NCBI RefSeq assembly: GCF_021484805.1
Contig: NZ_CP090557.1
Coordinates: 62,001-126,000, forward strand
Origin: Tellurirhabdus bombi
Lineage (GTDB): Bacteria; Bacteroidota; Bacteroidia; Cytophagales; Spirosomataceae
Length of the DNA: 64,000 nucleotides
Direction: 5' to 3'
The position numbers and the translations under genes are program-made. Position 1 is the first letter of the stretch; the number at the start of each line of letters is the position of its first letter. Below are positions 18,117 to 27,356 of the stretch, in pieces. Under the pieces are notes generated by a model. The model searched no databases. It worked only from the letters and a program-made list of their open reading frames with translations, and was not told the DNA's origin.

Positions 18117-19985
18117 TTATTTAGAAAATGTTAAACTGGCCAACGCCCCTTTTGACGGCTGGACCGGCGCATCCGTGAGCGCTTTCATAAATGCAATGAT
18201 AGCCTCTTTTTCCTGTGCCGACAAGTTAAGGTTATCCTCCGGTAACGTTTGATTACTTAACGCAATTTTCAGGCCGGAGCCCCCTCCTTTGTCATAAAAA
18301 TCAACTACTTCGTCCAATTTTTTAAAGACCCCATTGTGCATGTAAGGTGCCGTTAATTCGGTGTTGCGAACCGTCGGGGTCTTAAAAGCATATTTCAGCG
18401 GATCCAGTTTGGTGAGCGCATAACGGCCCAAATCGCCATCAATTTCGTGCCGACCCGTGGCGGCATTTACTTTGGAGCTGGCTGGAACGCCAATAACTTC
18501 CGATTCTGTCTTGGCAAAATTAGGGGGTATTGTTCCGTTAAAAACGGGCATGAAATGGCAAATGCCGCATTTGGCTTTACCCATAAACAGGTTAAATCCA
18601 CTGATTTCTTCCAGTGTCATGGCCTTCTCCTCGCCCCGCATGTAGCGATCGAAGCGGGAATTAAGCCGCACCAGCGAACGCTCGTAAGCGGCCAATGCAT
18701 TCTGAATCTGAACCGGTTCTACATTGCCTTTGAATCTTGGGAAAGCCTGCTGAAAAAGACTCATGTACTCTTTCAAACGTTGCAATTTCAGCGCGGCTTC
18801 GTCGAGCGAACCGTGCATTTCGTCGATGTTATGCACCACATCAAGCGACTGATTTTCGAGCGTTTGTGAACGTAGGTCGTAAAACTGGCCGTTTTGCAGG
18901 GCCGCATTCAGAATTGTTGGCGTATTCCGCAAGCCAGCACCCTTGCCGGTTAGCGTAGCTGCTTTGGGTAATCCATCCGTAAAAGCCCGGTCAGGCTGGT
19001 GGCAACTGGCGCAGGAACGGCTATTGTTATGCGAAAGAATAGGGTCGAAAAACAGCTTTTCGCCCAGCATCACCTTCCAGCGGTTGGTGCGCATGTCCGC
19101 GTGGGGCGCGTAGAAATCCGGGTTAAAAACCGCTGAGTCAAAGAGCGTTGCCGCATCCGCACGCAGCACCCGTGCTTCGTTAAAAGGCTGAATATCGAGG
19201 GATTTCTGATAAGCCAATAGCTTTGTTGTCAACGGATTCGCCAGCGTTCGAATGAAGATCGCCCGGTCGAACGTATCAAAATCGGCGTGTTGCGTCAAGT
19301 ACGTTTCTGCCTGTTCGAATAATTGGTTAAGCGTATTGGTTTCCGCATTTTTGGGGTAGTAGGTGGCGTAGGTACGCAGGCTGGCCAGCGAAGTAGCGGC
19401 TTCGGTCATGGCCGTCTTGCAAATGGGGGTATCAAAGCCGCTGATTCCTAGCGTAATAACTCGAAAAACCTGCAACCGCAAAGCATCAAAAAGATGAGCG
19501 TCCGTTAGTTCGGTTACACTCCAGACCGTCCGAATCCGGGCCACCTGATTCCGCAGGTTTTTGATCTGCCGAATTAACTCTGCTTTGTCCAACTCGCCTT
19601 CTTCGGCATAAACCAGTTCTTCGACTACCTGAAGACCCGCCGGTTCAAACGATTTTGTTTCTTCAACTTCAATTTCATCCAACGGGGCACCATTGAGCAG
19701 GCGGCTGGTTCCCGGCGCGTAATATTCCGTAAAATGTTCCAGTTTTTTATACCCCTGTCGGCAAAGCAAAAACGTTTGCTGCAAGGCCTTTGTGTCCGTT
19801 CCTTTTTCGGCCAGTGGCAACAACCGGCTAACCAGAAGCTGCTCAAATGCCTCCAGATCGCGCGTGAATTGCTGCTTGGCCCGCTCCGTAGCTGCCTGTT
19901 CGGGCTGAGCCGATTGTTCCATCCAGCCAAACAAGAGTACACTGAGCAACAACGTGCCTATAAACAGCAGGATGTTCTTTTTCAT
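18117..19985 (-). CDS. Di-heme cytochrome c peroxidase (MauG/CcpA type) with N-terminal helical domain
   Basis: A 622-residue protein from the ATG at 19983-19985; a longer frame upstream would read through a terminator hairpin and has no signal peptide. The start MKKNILLFIGTLLL is a signal peptide. Two heme c motifs are present: CASCHQ at about residue 320 and CGICHF in the C-terminal half, with the usual DRAFTDG next to the first. Residues about 30-250 form a helical region with a QVVEELVY motif that resembles the imelysin-like helical domain seen in Bacteroidota peroxidases. Periplasmic reduction of hydrogen peroxide or oxidation of a partner is the likely role. It lies between a PhoX-like gene and a wzi-like gene on one strand. 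Confidence 0.85.
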   Translation of the reverse strand: MKKNILLFIGTLLLSVLLFGWMEQSAQPEQAATERAKQQFTRDLEAFEQLLVSRLLPLAEKGTDTKALQQTFLLCRQGYKKLEHFTEYYAPGTSRLLNGAPLDEIEVEETKSFEPAGLQVVEELVYAEEGELDKAELIRQIKNLRNQVARIRTVWSVTELTDAHLFDALRLQVFRVITLGISGFDTPICKTAMTEAATSLASLRTYATYYPKNAETNTLNQLFEQAETYLTQHADFDTFDRAIFIRTLANPLTTKLLAYQKSLDIQPFNEARVLRADAATLFDSAVFNPDFYAPHADMRTNRWKVMLGEKLFFDPILSHNNSRSCASCHQPDRAFTDGLPKAATLTGKGAGLRNTPTILNAALQNGQFYDLRSQTLENQSLDVVHNIDEMHGSLDEAALKLQRLKEYMSLFQQAFPRFKGNVEPVQIQNALAAYERSLVRLNSRFDRYMRGEEKAMTLEEISGFNLFMGKAKCGICHFMPVFNGTIPPNFAKTESEVIGVPASSKVNAATGRHEIDGDLGRYALTKLDPLKYAFKTPTVRNTELTAPYMHNGVFKKLDEVVDFYDKGGGSGLKIALSNQTLPEDNLNLSAQEKEAIIAFMKALTDAPVQPSKGALASLTFSK

Positions 19986-19999
19986 GAAGTTATCGGTTA

Positions 20000-20034
20000 A
20001 AAAAATGACCCTCCCACCGAATGGCAGGAGGGTT
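20000..20034 (-). terminator. Intrinsic terminator after PhoX-like gene
   Basis: ACCCTCC at 20008-20014 pairs with GGAGGGT at 20027-20033. On the minus strand the stem is followed by CATTTTTTT, a good U-run. It lies about 20 bases after the PhoX-like stop and just before the peroxidase start, so read-through or a second promoter must serve the peroxidase. Confidence 0.75.
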
Positions 20035-20051
20035 GGCGTCAATGAAGCTGC

Positions 20052-21512
20052 TTATTTCTGAACGCCCCGAACAATCACAACCTGGCCACCTTCGCGGTTG
20101 GTGCTCAGGCCACTTCCGTCTGGGTTGGCATATTTTGCATCCTGCCAGGTGTGTGGGTGCAGGTTCACCAAGAACGTGTTCGGAATACCCGTCAGGTCAG
20201 ACACATCGTACATGGCACCGTACTCCCACGAGCTCAACTGCTGGTTGTTGCTGGGGTTGTATTTGGCATTGAAAGCCGGATCGTTACGACGGTGGTTCAT
20301 TTCCATCATCGGCTTCACCTCCTGCGTAGCCATCGAATATTGCCAGATACGGCCATCGTGCTTATTTTCCAGGTAATACGAATCGCCATCTTCCTGGATA
20401 TAAACAAAATTCTCCGTCACGCAAAGGTTGTCCGGATTCACAATGTTGTCGCCCGGGCTAACGCTACCATCAGCCACAACAGACAATTTACCTTTCAACG
20501 GATCGTTGGCATCGAGTACCACGCGGTACACCCGACCCCACATGGTTTTCCCCGTTACGGGCGTTATTTTGTCGGCCTGGCTAACGCCGGTTGCCGTGAA
20601 GTAAAATTCCCGGCTGTTGGCACCACCGCCTTTGCGGTAATCGATGTCTTCGACGCGGGCAAACTGAATGGCTTTTTTCTCTACCGACTGGGCTGCAATC
20701 TGCGCTCCTGTCGATGCTTTCGGGTTAGTTACTTCGACAAATTCCACATCGTACGATTGTCCCTGTACCATGTTTGTCTCTACTGGATCCTGGTTAGGGC
20801 GACGCAGGAAGTACAATTTCCCGTTGTTCAGATCACCAACCGTGTTGGAGACATACGCCAGCAATTGGCCGTTCGAGTCATCTTCGCCAATGATGATTAC
20901 GGTTTTACCCACAAAAGCATCCTTAGGCAGAGGAACCGCATTTTCCATGCTGGCTTTTCCCAACGCGGGCAGAACGCGGTTTTTATTTTGCTTATCAATA
21001 GCGCCGATAGGATCGATGGCGTGAACCATTGATTCAGCACCGCTCTCACCAGCCGTCAGGAACAACGGTCCGAAGCCATGCTCAGCCGGAGTCGCCAGCG
21101 TGGCCGAACACAAACGCCACTGACCACCTACGTAATCAACGATGTATTCACCTTTTACCGGCTTAAACGTTTTGTCCAGATAAACCCGGGAAACTGACTG
21201 GTGAATTTCGTGGTTGTCAATCAGGATAAAGCCTTCTCCGTTCGGATTTTTCATCAGGCCCGCCCCGTCAGGTTGCGCACCAAATACAAACTCCGGCGAC
21301 TGTTCCAGCTTATCATCGCTGCTTATCAACGTGTTGATCGTCAGGTATTCAAACCCGGGCAATGCTTTCACTAGCGAGGGATTTACAGAATAGTCCTTCA
21401 AGACAACAGCCGTTGCCCCCGGACCCGGACGATGATCATCCAGCGTACTACAGCCTGCCACGACCAAGGCAACCAGGGTGGCAATTTTTGAGTTGAAATA
21501 GCTTTTCTTCAT
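20052..21512 (-). CDS. PhoX-like (DUF839) lipoprotein
   Basis: A 486-residue protein starting MKKSYFNSKIATLVALVVAGCS, whose lipobox VAGC gives a lipidated Cys at about residue 21. The body resembles the PhoX/DUF839 beta-propeller family, with DNHEIHQSVSRVYLD near the start and PDNLCVTENFVYIQEDG late in the sequence. PhoX enzymes are Ca/Fe-dependent alkaline phosphatases, but I could not verify every metal ligand by eye, so activity is inferred. It should be surface- or periplasm-anchored. It is first in a minus-strand run with a di-heme peroxidase and a wzi-like gene, although a terminator stands between it and the peroxidase. Confidence 0.7.
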   Translation of the reverse strand: MKKSYFNSKIATLVALVVAGCSTLDDHRPGPGATAVVLKDYSVNPSLVKALPGFEYLTINTLISSDDKLEQSPEFVFGAQPDGAGLMKNPNGEGFILIDNHEIHQSVSRVYLDKTFKPVKGEYIVDYVGGQWRLCSATLATPAEHGFGPLFLTAGESGAESMVHAIDPIGAIDKQNKNRVLPALGKASMENAVPLPKDAFVGKTVIIIGEDDSNGQLLAYVSNTVGDLNNGKLYFLRRPNQDPVETNMVQGQSYDVEFVEVTNPKASTGAQIAAQSVEKKAIQFARVEDIDYRKGGGANSREFYFTATGVSQADKITPVTGKTMWGRVYRVVLDANDPLKGKLSVVADGSVSPGDNIVNPDNLCVTENFVYIQEDGDSYYLENKHDGRIWQYSMATQEVKPMMEMNHRRNDPAFNAKYNPSNNQQLSSWEYGAMYDVSDLTGIPNTFLVNLHPHTWQDAKYANPDGSGLSTNREGGQVVIVRGVQK

Positions 21513-21702
21513 AGATTAAATAAGACGGAGATTAAAACGCCTTTTGCGCAATCGTACAAGTATTTACGACTACCCGAAAGTGTTACAAAGCTCCTATTCT
21601 GCTATGAACTCAGCATGAAGCCATTGTCAACGAAATGCTATCAATCGCAGCCTTTTGGTAACAATTAGTTAATTTCGTTTTTACCAAATAGGCAAGTGTA
21701 TA

Positions 21703-21736
21703 AAAAAAAGACCGGCACGAAGCGCGGTCTTTTTGG
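21703..21736 (-). terminator. Intrinsic terminator after 2-hydroxyacid dehydrogenase gene
   Basis: AAAAGACCG and CGGTCTTTT form a stem around the loop at 21715-21724. On the minus strand it ends in a run of eight T. It lies about 20 bases past the dehydrogenase stop. Confidence 0.8.
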
Positions 21737-21757
21737 GTTAATTTTCAGTTTGCCAGC

Positions 21758-22687
21758 TCAGTAGCCCCGTTCTAGTTTTACTTCATTCTGCAAGGGTTCT
21801 TTCTCTTGAAAGCGCCGTAAATTTTCCAGAAACAGGTCAATTTTGCCCAATTCCTCCGTAGCGATGCCGCCCCCCGTGTGCTGGGTCAATATCACGTTCG
21901 GCATGGTCCAGAGCGGACTGTCGGCGGGTAAAGGCTCCTTTTCGGTTACATCAAGGACAGCCCCGCCTAAATGGCCAGATTGCAGATTTTCAATCAAAGC
22001 GGCCTCATCCACGGTGGTTCCCCGCCCTACGTTGGCGAACACGCTACCCGGTTTCATGGCCTTAATCAGTTCTGCTGAGAAAAAGCCTTTGGCCGAACCC
22101 GGCAAGGTGTTAAAGACAATATCGGTATCAGGCAAGGCCTCCTTTAGCTCCTCCACCGTATGCAACTCAGCGTCTGGATTGGTACGAGCCAGAAAGCGTA
22201 TCGAACATTCAAAACCTGTTAAAATTTGCTTGATTACCTGGCCAATTGCGCCGGATCCCAGAATAATCACCGACTTTTTCCGCAGCAGAAACATCGACGG
22301 ACGCAAAGCCGCTCCCACCCACTTCGACTGCGTTTGCAGGACCGCTAATTCGTCCAGCGTCCGGTAAAAGGCCAACACGCCCCCAACGATGGTTTCAGCG
22401 CAGGGCCAGGCAAAAAAATCGCCCATGTTTGTTACCGGAATTGAGAGTTCAATGTCTTTGTAAGCATCAAACCCGGCAGAATCCAATTGCCACCATTGCA
22501 GCTTATTCGGGCTTTTTAGCCAGTCGGCGGGAGCATTGCCCATCAAAAAATCAGCCTGGGCGAAAACCTCTGCTTGCTCGCCTTCTGCCAGATCCTGACG
22601 AAAAGCAATTTGAATATCAGCCGGAACCTGGTCGCGAAGGCGTTTTTTGGATCCCTCCTCCAAACGTGAATTGACGTAAAGCAGCAT
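21758..22687 (-). CDS. D-2-hydroxyacid dehydrogenase family protein
   Basis: A 309-residue NAD(P)-dependent oxidoreductase. Its nucleotide-binding motif is GSGAIG near residue 145. The catalytic Arg is in NVGRGT, Glu is in VTEKEPLPADSP, and His is in LTQHTGGG, all in the expected order for reductases of 2-keto acids to D-2-hydroxyacids. Length is typical of the family. The substrate cannot be told. The gene lies 56 bases downstream of the FG-GAP protein gene on the same strand and may be co-transcribed with it. It ends 24 bases before a good terminator. Confidence 0.85.
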   Translation of the reverse strand: MLLYVNSRLEEGSKKRLRDQVPADIQIAFRQDLAEGEQAEVFAQADFLMGNAPADWLKSPNKLQWWQLDSAGFDAYKDIELSIPVTNMGDFFAWPCAETIVGGVLAFYRTLDELAVLQTQSKWVGAALRPSMFLLRKKSVIILGSGAIGQVIKQILTGFECSIRFLARTNPDAELHTVEELKEALPDTDIVFNTLPGSAKGFFSAELIKAMKPGSVFANVGRGTTVDEAALIENLQSGHLGGAVLDVTEKEPLPADSPLWTMPNVILTQHTGGGIATEELGKIDLFLENLRRFQEKEPLQNEVKLERGY

Positions 22688-22743
22688 AATTTCTAAATCG
22701 ATTTACTTCATTAACCAGACTGCGGCGAAAATAGCCGTTTTTT

Positions 22744-24981
22744 CTACCGAGCAACCACAACTTTTTGCGTACGCACCTGATTCTTAGCCGACGTAAAGCG
22801 TAGAATGTAAACGCCCGTAGCGTGGTTCCCCAGGTCTAGCCAGGTGATTACTTTTTCTTTTACTGACTGTCTTTTTCCTACGGTTTGCCCGTTCAAATTA
22901 AGCACCTCCACCCAACCATCGGCGGGCGGCACAAGCTGTACGTAGCGGTCCGTTGGATTCGGGAAAGCCCAGGGGCCACTAATGGGTTCTTCGCCGCTAA
23001 CGATGACTTTTTCGGAGGTATTTTTCAAAAAGTGCAGCCCACCCGCCAGGGTGCCAACCACCAAATCCGGCAGCTCATCGCCATTGAGATCGGAGGCGAC
23101 CAGCGCCAAATTAGCTCCCAGAACCTCCTTTGAATTGGGCACTTCACTGTTCACAACCAGCGTTGAATCCAGCAATTTCATCGTTGCGTCCGGATTTTCG
23201 GGTAACTGGTACAGCTTGACAAGCCCGGAATAATCGCCGATAACGACCTCGCGGATGCCGTCGCCATTCAGGTCAACCAACGCCACCGAAGCACTGCTGT
23301 TGGTGTATTCATTGCCTATTTTTCCGTAATTCTGGTTTTGCAGCGCAAACTGAGGCGCACTGCCCGTCCCGACATTGCGGTGGTATTCCAAACTCCCGCC
23401 CGTTTTTCCAATCAGCAAATCGACTTTGCCATCCAAATCAATATCAGCCCAGTTTAATACGTCGCCAGCATTCAGCCGGTCGGGAGATGCAATTGTCTGG
23501 ACGTTTGTGAGCACAAATTGCATGGCTGCTCCACGCGCCGCCTGGTTGGGCAGGTAGCGAATGTCCATGCCCCGGTTGGCATTTACTCCGGCAAAAACCA
23601 GATCCAGGCTGCCGTTGCCATCCAGATCCACAAAGGCGGGTTGCAGGTTGGTCAGTTTAAACGTAGCGGACAGATTCAGATAATCCTCTGTGCGGCGCTC
23701 AAACACGGGCTGCGCGGCAGTTCCCGTATTTTCAAAATAGGTAAGTCGCGCGCGAAAATCCTGTTCGTTGCGCACACCAGCATTACCAATGATTAAATCC
23801 TGATCGCCGTCACCGTCCAGATCCGCAAATGCGGGAACGGCCCGCTCCCCGACTTCGATCATTTCGTTCTGCAGAAAATTCTTCTGAACAAGCCCAAAGT
23901 CGGGCAGCTCATTGGTACCGCCATTGTGGTAAAACCAGGTAGAGTTTCGGAAATCAATCAGATTGCCATCGTTTTCGTAGACATTAGGCGAAGCGAGCAA
24001 GTCTTTTTTGCCATCAAAATCAACATCTTCCCAATAGATCGCCGGGAAAATATCGAACAGAATGGGTTCTTTCTCCGGGAACGAAGCCTTGAAGGACTGA
24101 AAGTTAGCCGCCGCTCCATTCCCGCCGTTGTTGATGAGCGCAGCTACGTTGTCGCAGCTAATATGGCCAAATAGCATGTCTTTTTTTCCGTCGCCGTTCA
24201 AGTCCAGCAGCAGCGAGGCATTGCCTACGTGCATGGGCCGTGCATTGGGATTAGTACCGATGCGGCCTCCGCTTGGAACGCTGCAATCGAGCCCGAAAAC
24301 AAAGTCATTGCAATATTCTTTCTTAAAATTCCCCCAGCATAACCCCTGCTTTTTAAACTCCAGTCCTTTGGGATTTCCGTGCCGCTCAACACTCATATTT
24401 TGCCAGTATTCCGTGGTGTTGCCGTTGAGTTCAAACGTAATGATGTCAATATCTCCATCGCCATCGGCATCCGTGATGGCGGGTATGTCGGGCGATGAAA
24501 TGTAGAGGTTTAGCTTGGAGCTGGATAAGCCTTCGCCGTAGACCGGATCGATGACCGACACCCAGCTTAGCTTGCCATTTTCAGACGTATTCCGAAAAAT
24601 TCTTAGCCCGGAGGGTGCGTGGGTGAATAAATCTTTTTTTCCATCCTGGTCATAATCAACCAATAACATCCAGTACAGCAGATCGCGGGGAAATTGACTC
24701 TCGTACTGCGGGGCGTGTTTCCAGCGGTAGCTAGCGCCAAAGGGTTCGGCGATAAAAGTCATCACGCGGTTGGCCTTCCGGTCGAATAAAACCAGGTCTT
24801 CAACAGCGTCGGTATTCAGGTGAATCCGCGAGTATTGAGCGGCATTAACGCCACCCGCCCAGGGATTTACCAGCGTCTGGGTACCGATTTTTACGCTTGG
24901 ACCCGTATCGTACTGAAACGAAAACTGAGCGTGGGCGGCAGGAAGTATCAGCAAATAAAGGACAGTAAAAAGCTTTTTCAT
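22744..24981 (-). CDS. FG-GAP/VCBS repeat protein with T9SS C-terminal sorting domain
   Basis: A 745-residue secreted protein. The signal peptide MKKLFTVLYLLILPAAHAQ is followed by many FG-GAP/VCBS-type repeats, visible as recurring DLDGDGDxDL, DLNGDGxxD and similar calcium-binding loops. The last about 75 residues, starting FPNPTDRYVQL and ending QKVVVAR, form a type A sorting domain of type IX secretion. It would be exported through the outer membrane and attached at, or released from, the cell surface; these proteins often bind ligands or adhere. It is divergent from murF with only 65 bases between the starts. Confidence 0.88.
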   Translation of the reverse strand: MKKLFTVLYLLILPAAHAQFSFQYDTGPSVKIGTQTLVNPWAGGVNAAQYSRIHLNTDAVEDLVLFDRKANRVMTFIAEPFGASYRWKHAPQYESQFPRDLLYWMLLVDYDQDGKKDLFTHAPSGLRIFRNTSENGKLSWVSVIDPVYGEGLSSSKLNLYISSPDIPAITDADGDGDIDIITFELNGNTTEYWQNMSVERHGNPKGLEFKKQGLCWGNFKKEYCNDFVFGLDCSVPSGGRIGTNPNARPMHVGNASLLLDLNGDGKKDMLFGHISCDNVAALINNGGNGAAANFQSFKASFPEKEPILFDIFPAIYWEDVDFDGKKDLLASPNVYENDGNLIDFRNSTWFYHNGGTNELPDFGLVQKNFLQNEMIEVGERAVPAFADLDGDGDQDLIIGNAGVRNEQDFRARLTYFENTGTAAQPVFERRTEDYLNLSATFKLTNLQPAFVDLDGNGSLDLVFAGVNANRGMDIRYLPNQAARGAAMQFVLTNVQTIASPDRLNAGDVLNWADIDLDGKVDLLIGKTGGSLEYHRNVGTGSAPQFALQNQNYGKIGNEYTNSSASVALVDLNGDGIREVVIGDYSGLVKLYQLPENPDATMKLLDSTLVVNSEVPNSKEVLGANLALVASDLNGDELPDLVVGTLAGGLHFLKNTSEKVIVSGEEPISGPWAFPNPTDRYVQLVPPADGWVEVLNLNGQTVGKRQSVKEKVITWLDLGNHATGVYILRFTSAKNQVRTQKVVVAR

Positions 24982-24982
24982 G

Positions 24983-24990
24983 TAACTTTG
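24983..24990 (+). promoter_or_regulatory. -7 box of candidate murF promoter
   Basis: TAACTTTG matches TAnnTTTG and lies 57 bases upstream of the murF start, directly beside the start codon of the divergent FG-GAP gene. No clear -33 TTG precedes it. Confidence 0.45.
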
Positions 24991-25046
24991 GGAGTTCTTC
25001 TTATAACGGACGCTTCACCCATTACCATTTACGCTCAAACCGGAAA

Positions 25047-26372
25047 ATGAGCATTTCGATCAACGAACTCTACGACCGCTTCTGCGAGTGCAGCAGCATT
25101 TCAACAGATACCCGCAAAATAACCGAAGGTTGTCTGTTTTTAGCTTTAAAAGGCGATAAATTTGACGGGAATCTATTTGCCGCAACAGCGCTGGAACAAG
25201 GCGCTCGCTACGCCGTTATCGACAATCCAGAATTGGTTACGGACGAGCGGTTTTTGCTGGTAGCCGATGGACTGACGGCCTTGCAGGAACTCGCTCGTTT
25301 TCACCGGCAAACGCTTCAGATTCCGGTAATTGGCCTGACAGGCTCGAACGGCAAAACCACCACCAAAGAACTGATTGCCGCCGTCTTGTCCAAGAAATAC
25401 CGAACCTACGCCACTTTTGGCAACCTGAACAATCACATTGGTGTTCCGCTGACGCTGCTGGCGATCCGCAATGATGGTCCAAATCCAGATGGTCCGAACG
25501 ATGATTTTGAGATGGCCGTAGTCGAGATGGGCGCTAACCACCAGGGCGAAATCCAGCTCCTGTCCTCCATTGCGCAACCCACGCACGGCCTGATCACCAA
25601 TGTTGGAAAAGCGCATTTGGAAGGCTTTGGCGGTGAAGTAGGCGTTCGGAAAGGAAAAGGCGAGCTTTTCGACTGGCTGGCCGCCCATTCCGGGACCGTT
25701 TTTGTTCACGGCACCAACACAACCTTGCAGGAAATGCAGCGCGAACGGCAGTTTAACGAAGTAGTGCACTATCTGGGTGATAATGCCTTCTTTCGGGCGA
25801 CGCTCTTGCAGGAATCCCCCGTGATTATTTACCGCGACGAAAACGACCAGGAAGTAACTACGCATCTGAGCGGTCAGTATAATTTCGACAACATCGCGGC
25901 GGCTTTGTGCCTGGGTAAGTATTTTGGTGTTCCGGCGGAGGAAGCCAACGCCGCCATCGCGGATTATAACCCAACCAATAACCGGTCACAGGTCATTCAG
26001 CGGGGAAGCAATACAATATTGATGGACGCCTACAATGCCAATCCAAGCTCGATGGAGGCGGCCATCCAGAATTTCATTAAGCGGGATGCCGCCCGTAAAG
26101 TGGTGATTCTGGGCGATATGTACGAATTGGGCGACGAAAGCCCCGCCGAACACGCGGCCCTGGGTGAACTCATCGCGAAAGGGAAATTCGACACGGTCAT
26201 TCTGGCCGGAAAAGACATGAAATACGCGCTGAAAGCGCTGCCGCGGGCGTATTATTTCCCGGATAAGTTTTCCCTGCATAACTGGATCATGGACAATCCT
26301 TTTACTGATACGCACATCCTGATCAAAGGCTCGCGGGGCATGGGTCTGGAAACGATTGTGCAGTTCCTGTGA
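25047..26372 (+). CDS. murF: UDP-N-acetylmuramoyl-tripeptide--D-alanyl-D-alanine ligase
   Basis: A 441-residue Mur ligase that adds D-Ala-D-Ala to UDP-MurNAc-tripeptide in the cytoplasm, the last soluble step of peptidoglycan precursor synthesis. The ATP-binding loop GLTGSNGKTTTKE is at about residues 97-109. The Mur motif EMGANHQGEI and the C-terminal region with DAYNANPSS and LGDMYELG are as expected. Length is typical. It is the first gene of a plus-strand run with the TspO-like, AAA ATPase and folK genes. Other mur genes are not nearby, so this is an isolated copy of the pathway. Confidence 0.95.
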   Translation: MSISINELYDRFCECSSISTDTRKITEGCLFLALKGDKFDGNLFAATALEQGARYAVIDNPELVTDERFLLVADGLTALQELARFHRQTLQIPVIGLTGSNGKTTTKELIAAVLSKKYRTYATFGNLNNHIGVPLTLLAIRNDGPNPDGPNDDFEMAVVEMGANHQGEIQLLSSIAQPTHGLITNVGKAHLEGFGGEVGVRKGKGELFDWLAAHSGTVFVHGTNTTLQEMQRERQFNEVVHYLGDNAFFRATLLQESPVIIYRDENDQEVTTHLSGQYNFDNIAAALCLGKYFGVPAEEANAAIADYNPTNNRSQVIQRGSNTILMDAYNANPSSMEAAIQNFIKRDAARKVVILGDMYELGDESPAEHAALGELIAKGKFDTVILAGKDMKYALKALPRAYYFPDKFSLHNWIMDNPFTDTHILIKGSRGMGLETIVQFL

Positions 26373-26430
26373 GCTTACAAACATTCATAAACAGAACTGG
26401 TTAAATATATCATTGCCAACTGGTTCTGTT

Positions 26431-27270
26431 ATGAAAAACGATAGACTCAGACAGTTTCTGGTCGTTTTTACGATCATCTCTGTCCTCATTATGAACTACT
26501 TGTCCCAAACGCTACCCATTGGCGGGCAGACAAACGGGCAGGTATCCGACCGATTCCATACCGATTTCACCCCGGCGGGGTACGCTTTTTCGATCTGGAG
26601 CATAATTTATCTGGGCTTATTTTGTTTTGCCATTTATCAGCTCCTGCCTTCTCAACGAACTAATCCCCGCTTTCGGGCAACCGGTTTACTGGTGATTATC
26701 AACGGTATCCTGAACTGTTTGTGGTTGGTGGCTTTCCAGAATGAATATTTCAGCACATCGGTCCTGATTATATTTGGCATGGTCCTGACGGCGCTGGGCA
26801 TCAACCTCGGTTTGCGACTCGGCGCCCGGGAAACGCCCCAGGACGAGGCCCTGATTAAAGAAGTGTCAACGGCGGAGAAATGGCTCGCCCGCGTGCCGTT
26901 TGCAATTTATTTCGGTTGGTTAACGGTTGCCTCTATCGCGAATGTTTCGGTCTGGCTGCTAGCGAACGGCTGGAGCGGCTGGGGGCTGGATACCCAAACC
27001 TGGTCTGAGATCATGATGGTAGGCGGGCTAATGATTGGACTTTTTACGTTTATCCGTATTCGGAGTTATGCCTATTTGCTGGTATTTACCTGGGCGTATA
27101 TTGCCATTGCCGTCGAGCAGCAACCCAACGGCTCCGTTCCACACGTAGCGATTGCAGGGGCAGCCATTGCCGCGGTGGTAGCATTAATTGCCTTTTTGCG
27201 GGGTAATCCACGGACTGATACCACGTATACAGGACTTCCGGGCAAACTTTCTCCCGAGAAAGGGCATTAA
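26431..27270 (+). CDS. TspO/MBR-like tryptophan-rich membrane protein, extended
   Basis: A 279-residue membrane protein using the ATG at 26431. It has about eight hydrophobic segments and starts with a short cytoplasmic stretch. The first helices contain TDFTPAGYAFSIWSIIYLGL, reminiscent of TspO/MBR proteins (Pro-Ala-Gly, Trp-x-Ile). TspO proteins are usually about 160 residues with five helices, so this is a longer relative of the 'tryptophan-rich sensory protein' type. Function and ligand are unknown; TspO binds porphyrins and cholesterol in other systems. It is 58 bases after murF, and a strong terminator hairpin follows it at 27305. Confidence 0.7.
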   Translation: MKNDRLRQFLVVFTIISVLIMNYLSQTLPIGGQTNGQVSDRFHTDFTPAGYAFSIWSIIYLGLFCFAIYQLLPSQRTNPRFRATGLLVIINGILNCLWLVAFQNEYFSTSVLIIFGMVLTALGINLGLRLGARETPQDEALIKEVSTAEKWLARVPFAIYFGWLTVASIANVSVWLLANGWSGWGLDTQTWSEIMMVGGLMIGLFTFIRIRSYAYLLVFTWAYIAIAVEQQPNGSVPHVAIAGAAIAAVVALIAFLRGNPRTDTTYTGLPGKLSPEKGH

Positions 27271-27304
27271 TTTACCAGTCTCCCTAAAAGAATCATGTTC
27301 AGTA

Positions 27305-27335
27305 AGGCTATTTTAGCAAAATAGCCTCATTTTTG
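27305..27335 (+). terminator. Intrinsic terminator after TspO-like gene
   Basis: AGGCTATTTT at 27305-27314 pairs perfectly with AAAATAGCCT at 27318-27327 around a three-base loop. It is followed by CATTTTTG. It lies in the 86-bp gap before the AAA ATPase gene. Confidence 0.7.
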
Positions 27336-27356
27336 TCTGTTTATCGCCTACGATCT

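Noticed and set aside
19986-20042. N-terminal extension of the di-heme peroxidase
   Set aside because: It runs through the terminator of the upstream gene; MKK at 19985 gives a clear signal peptide.
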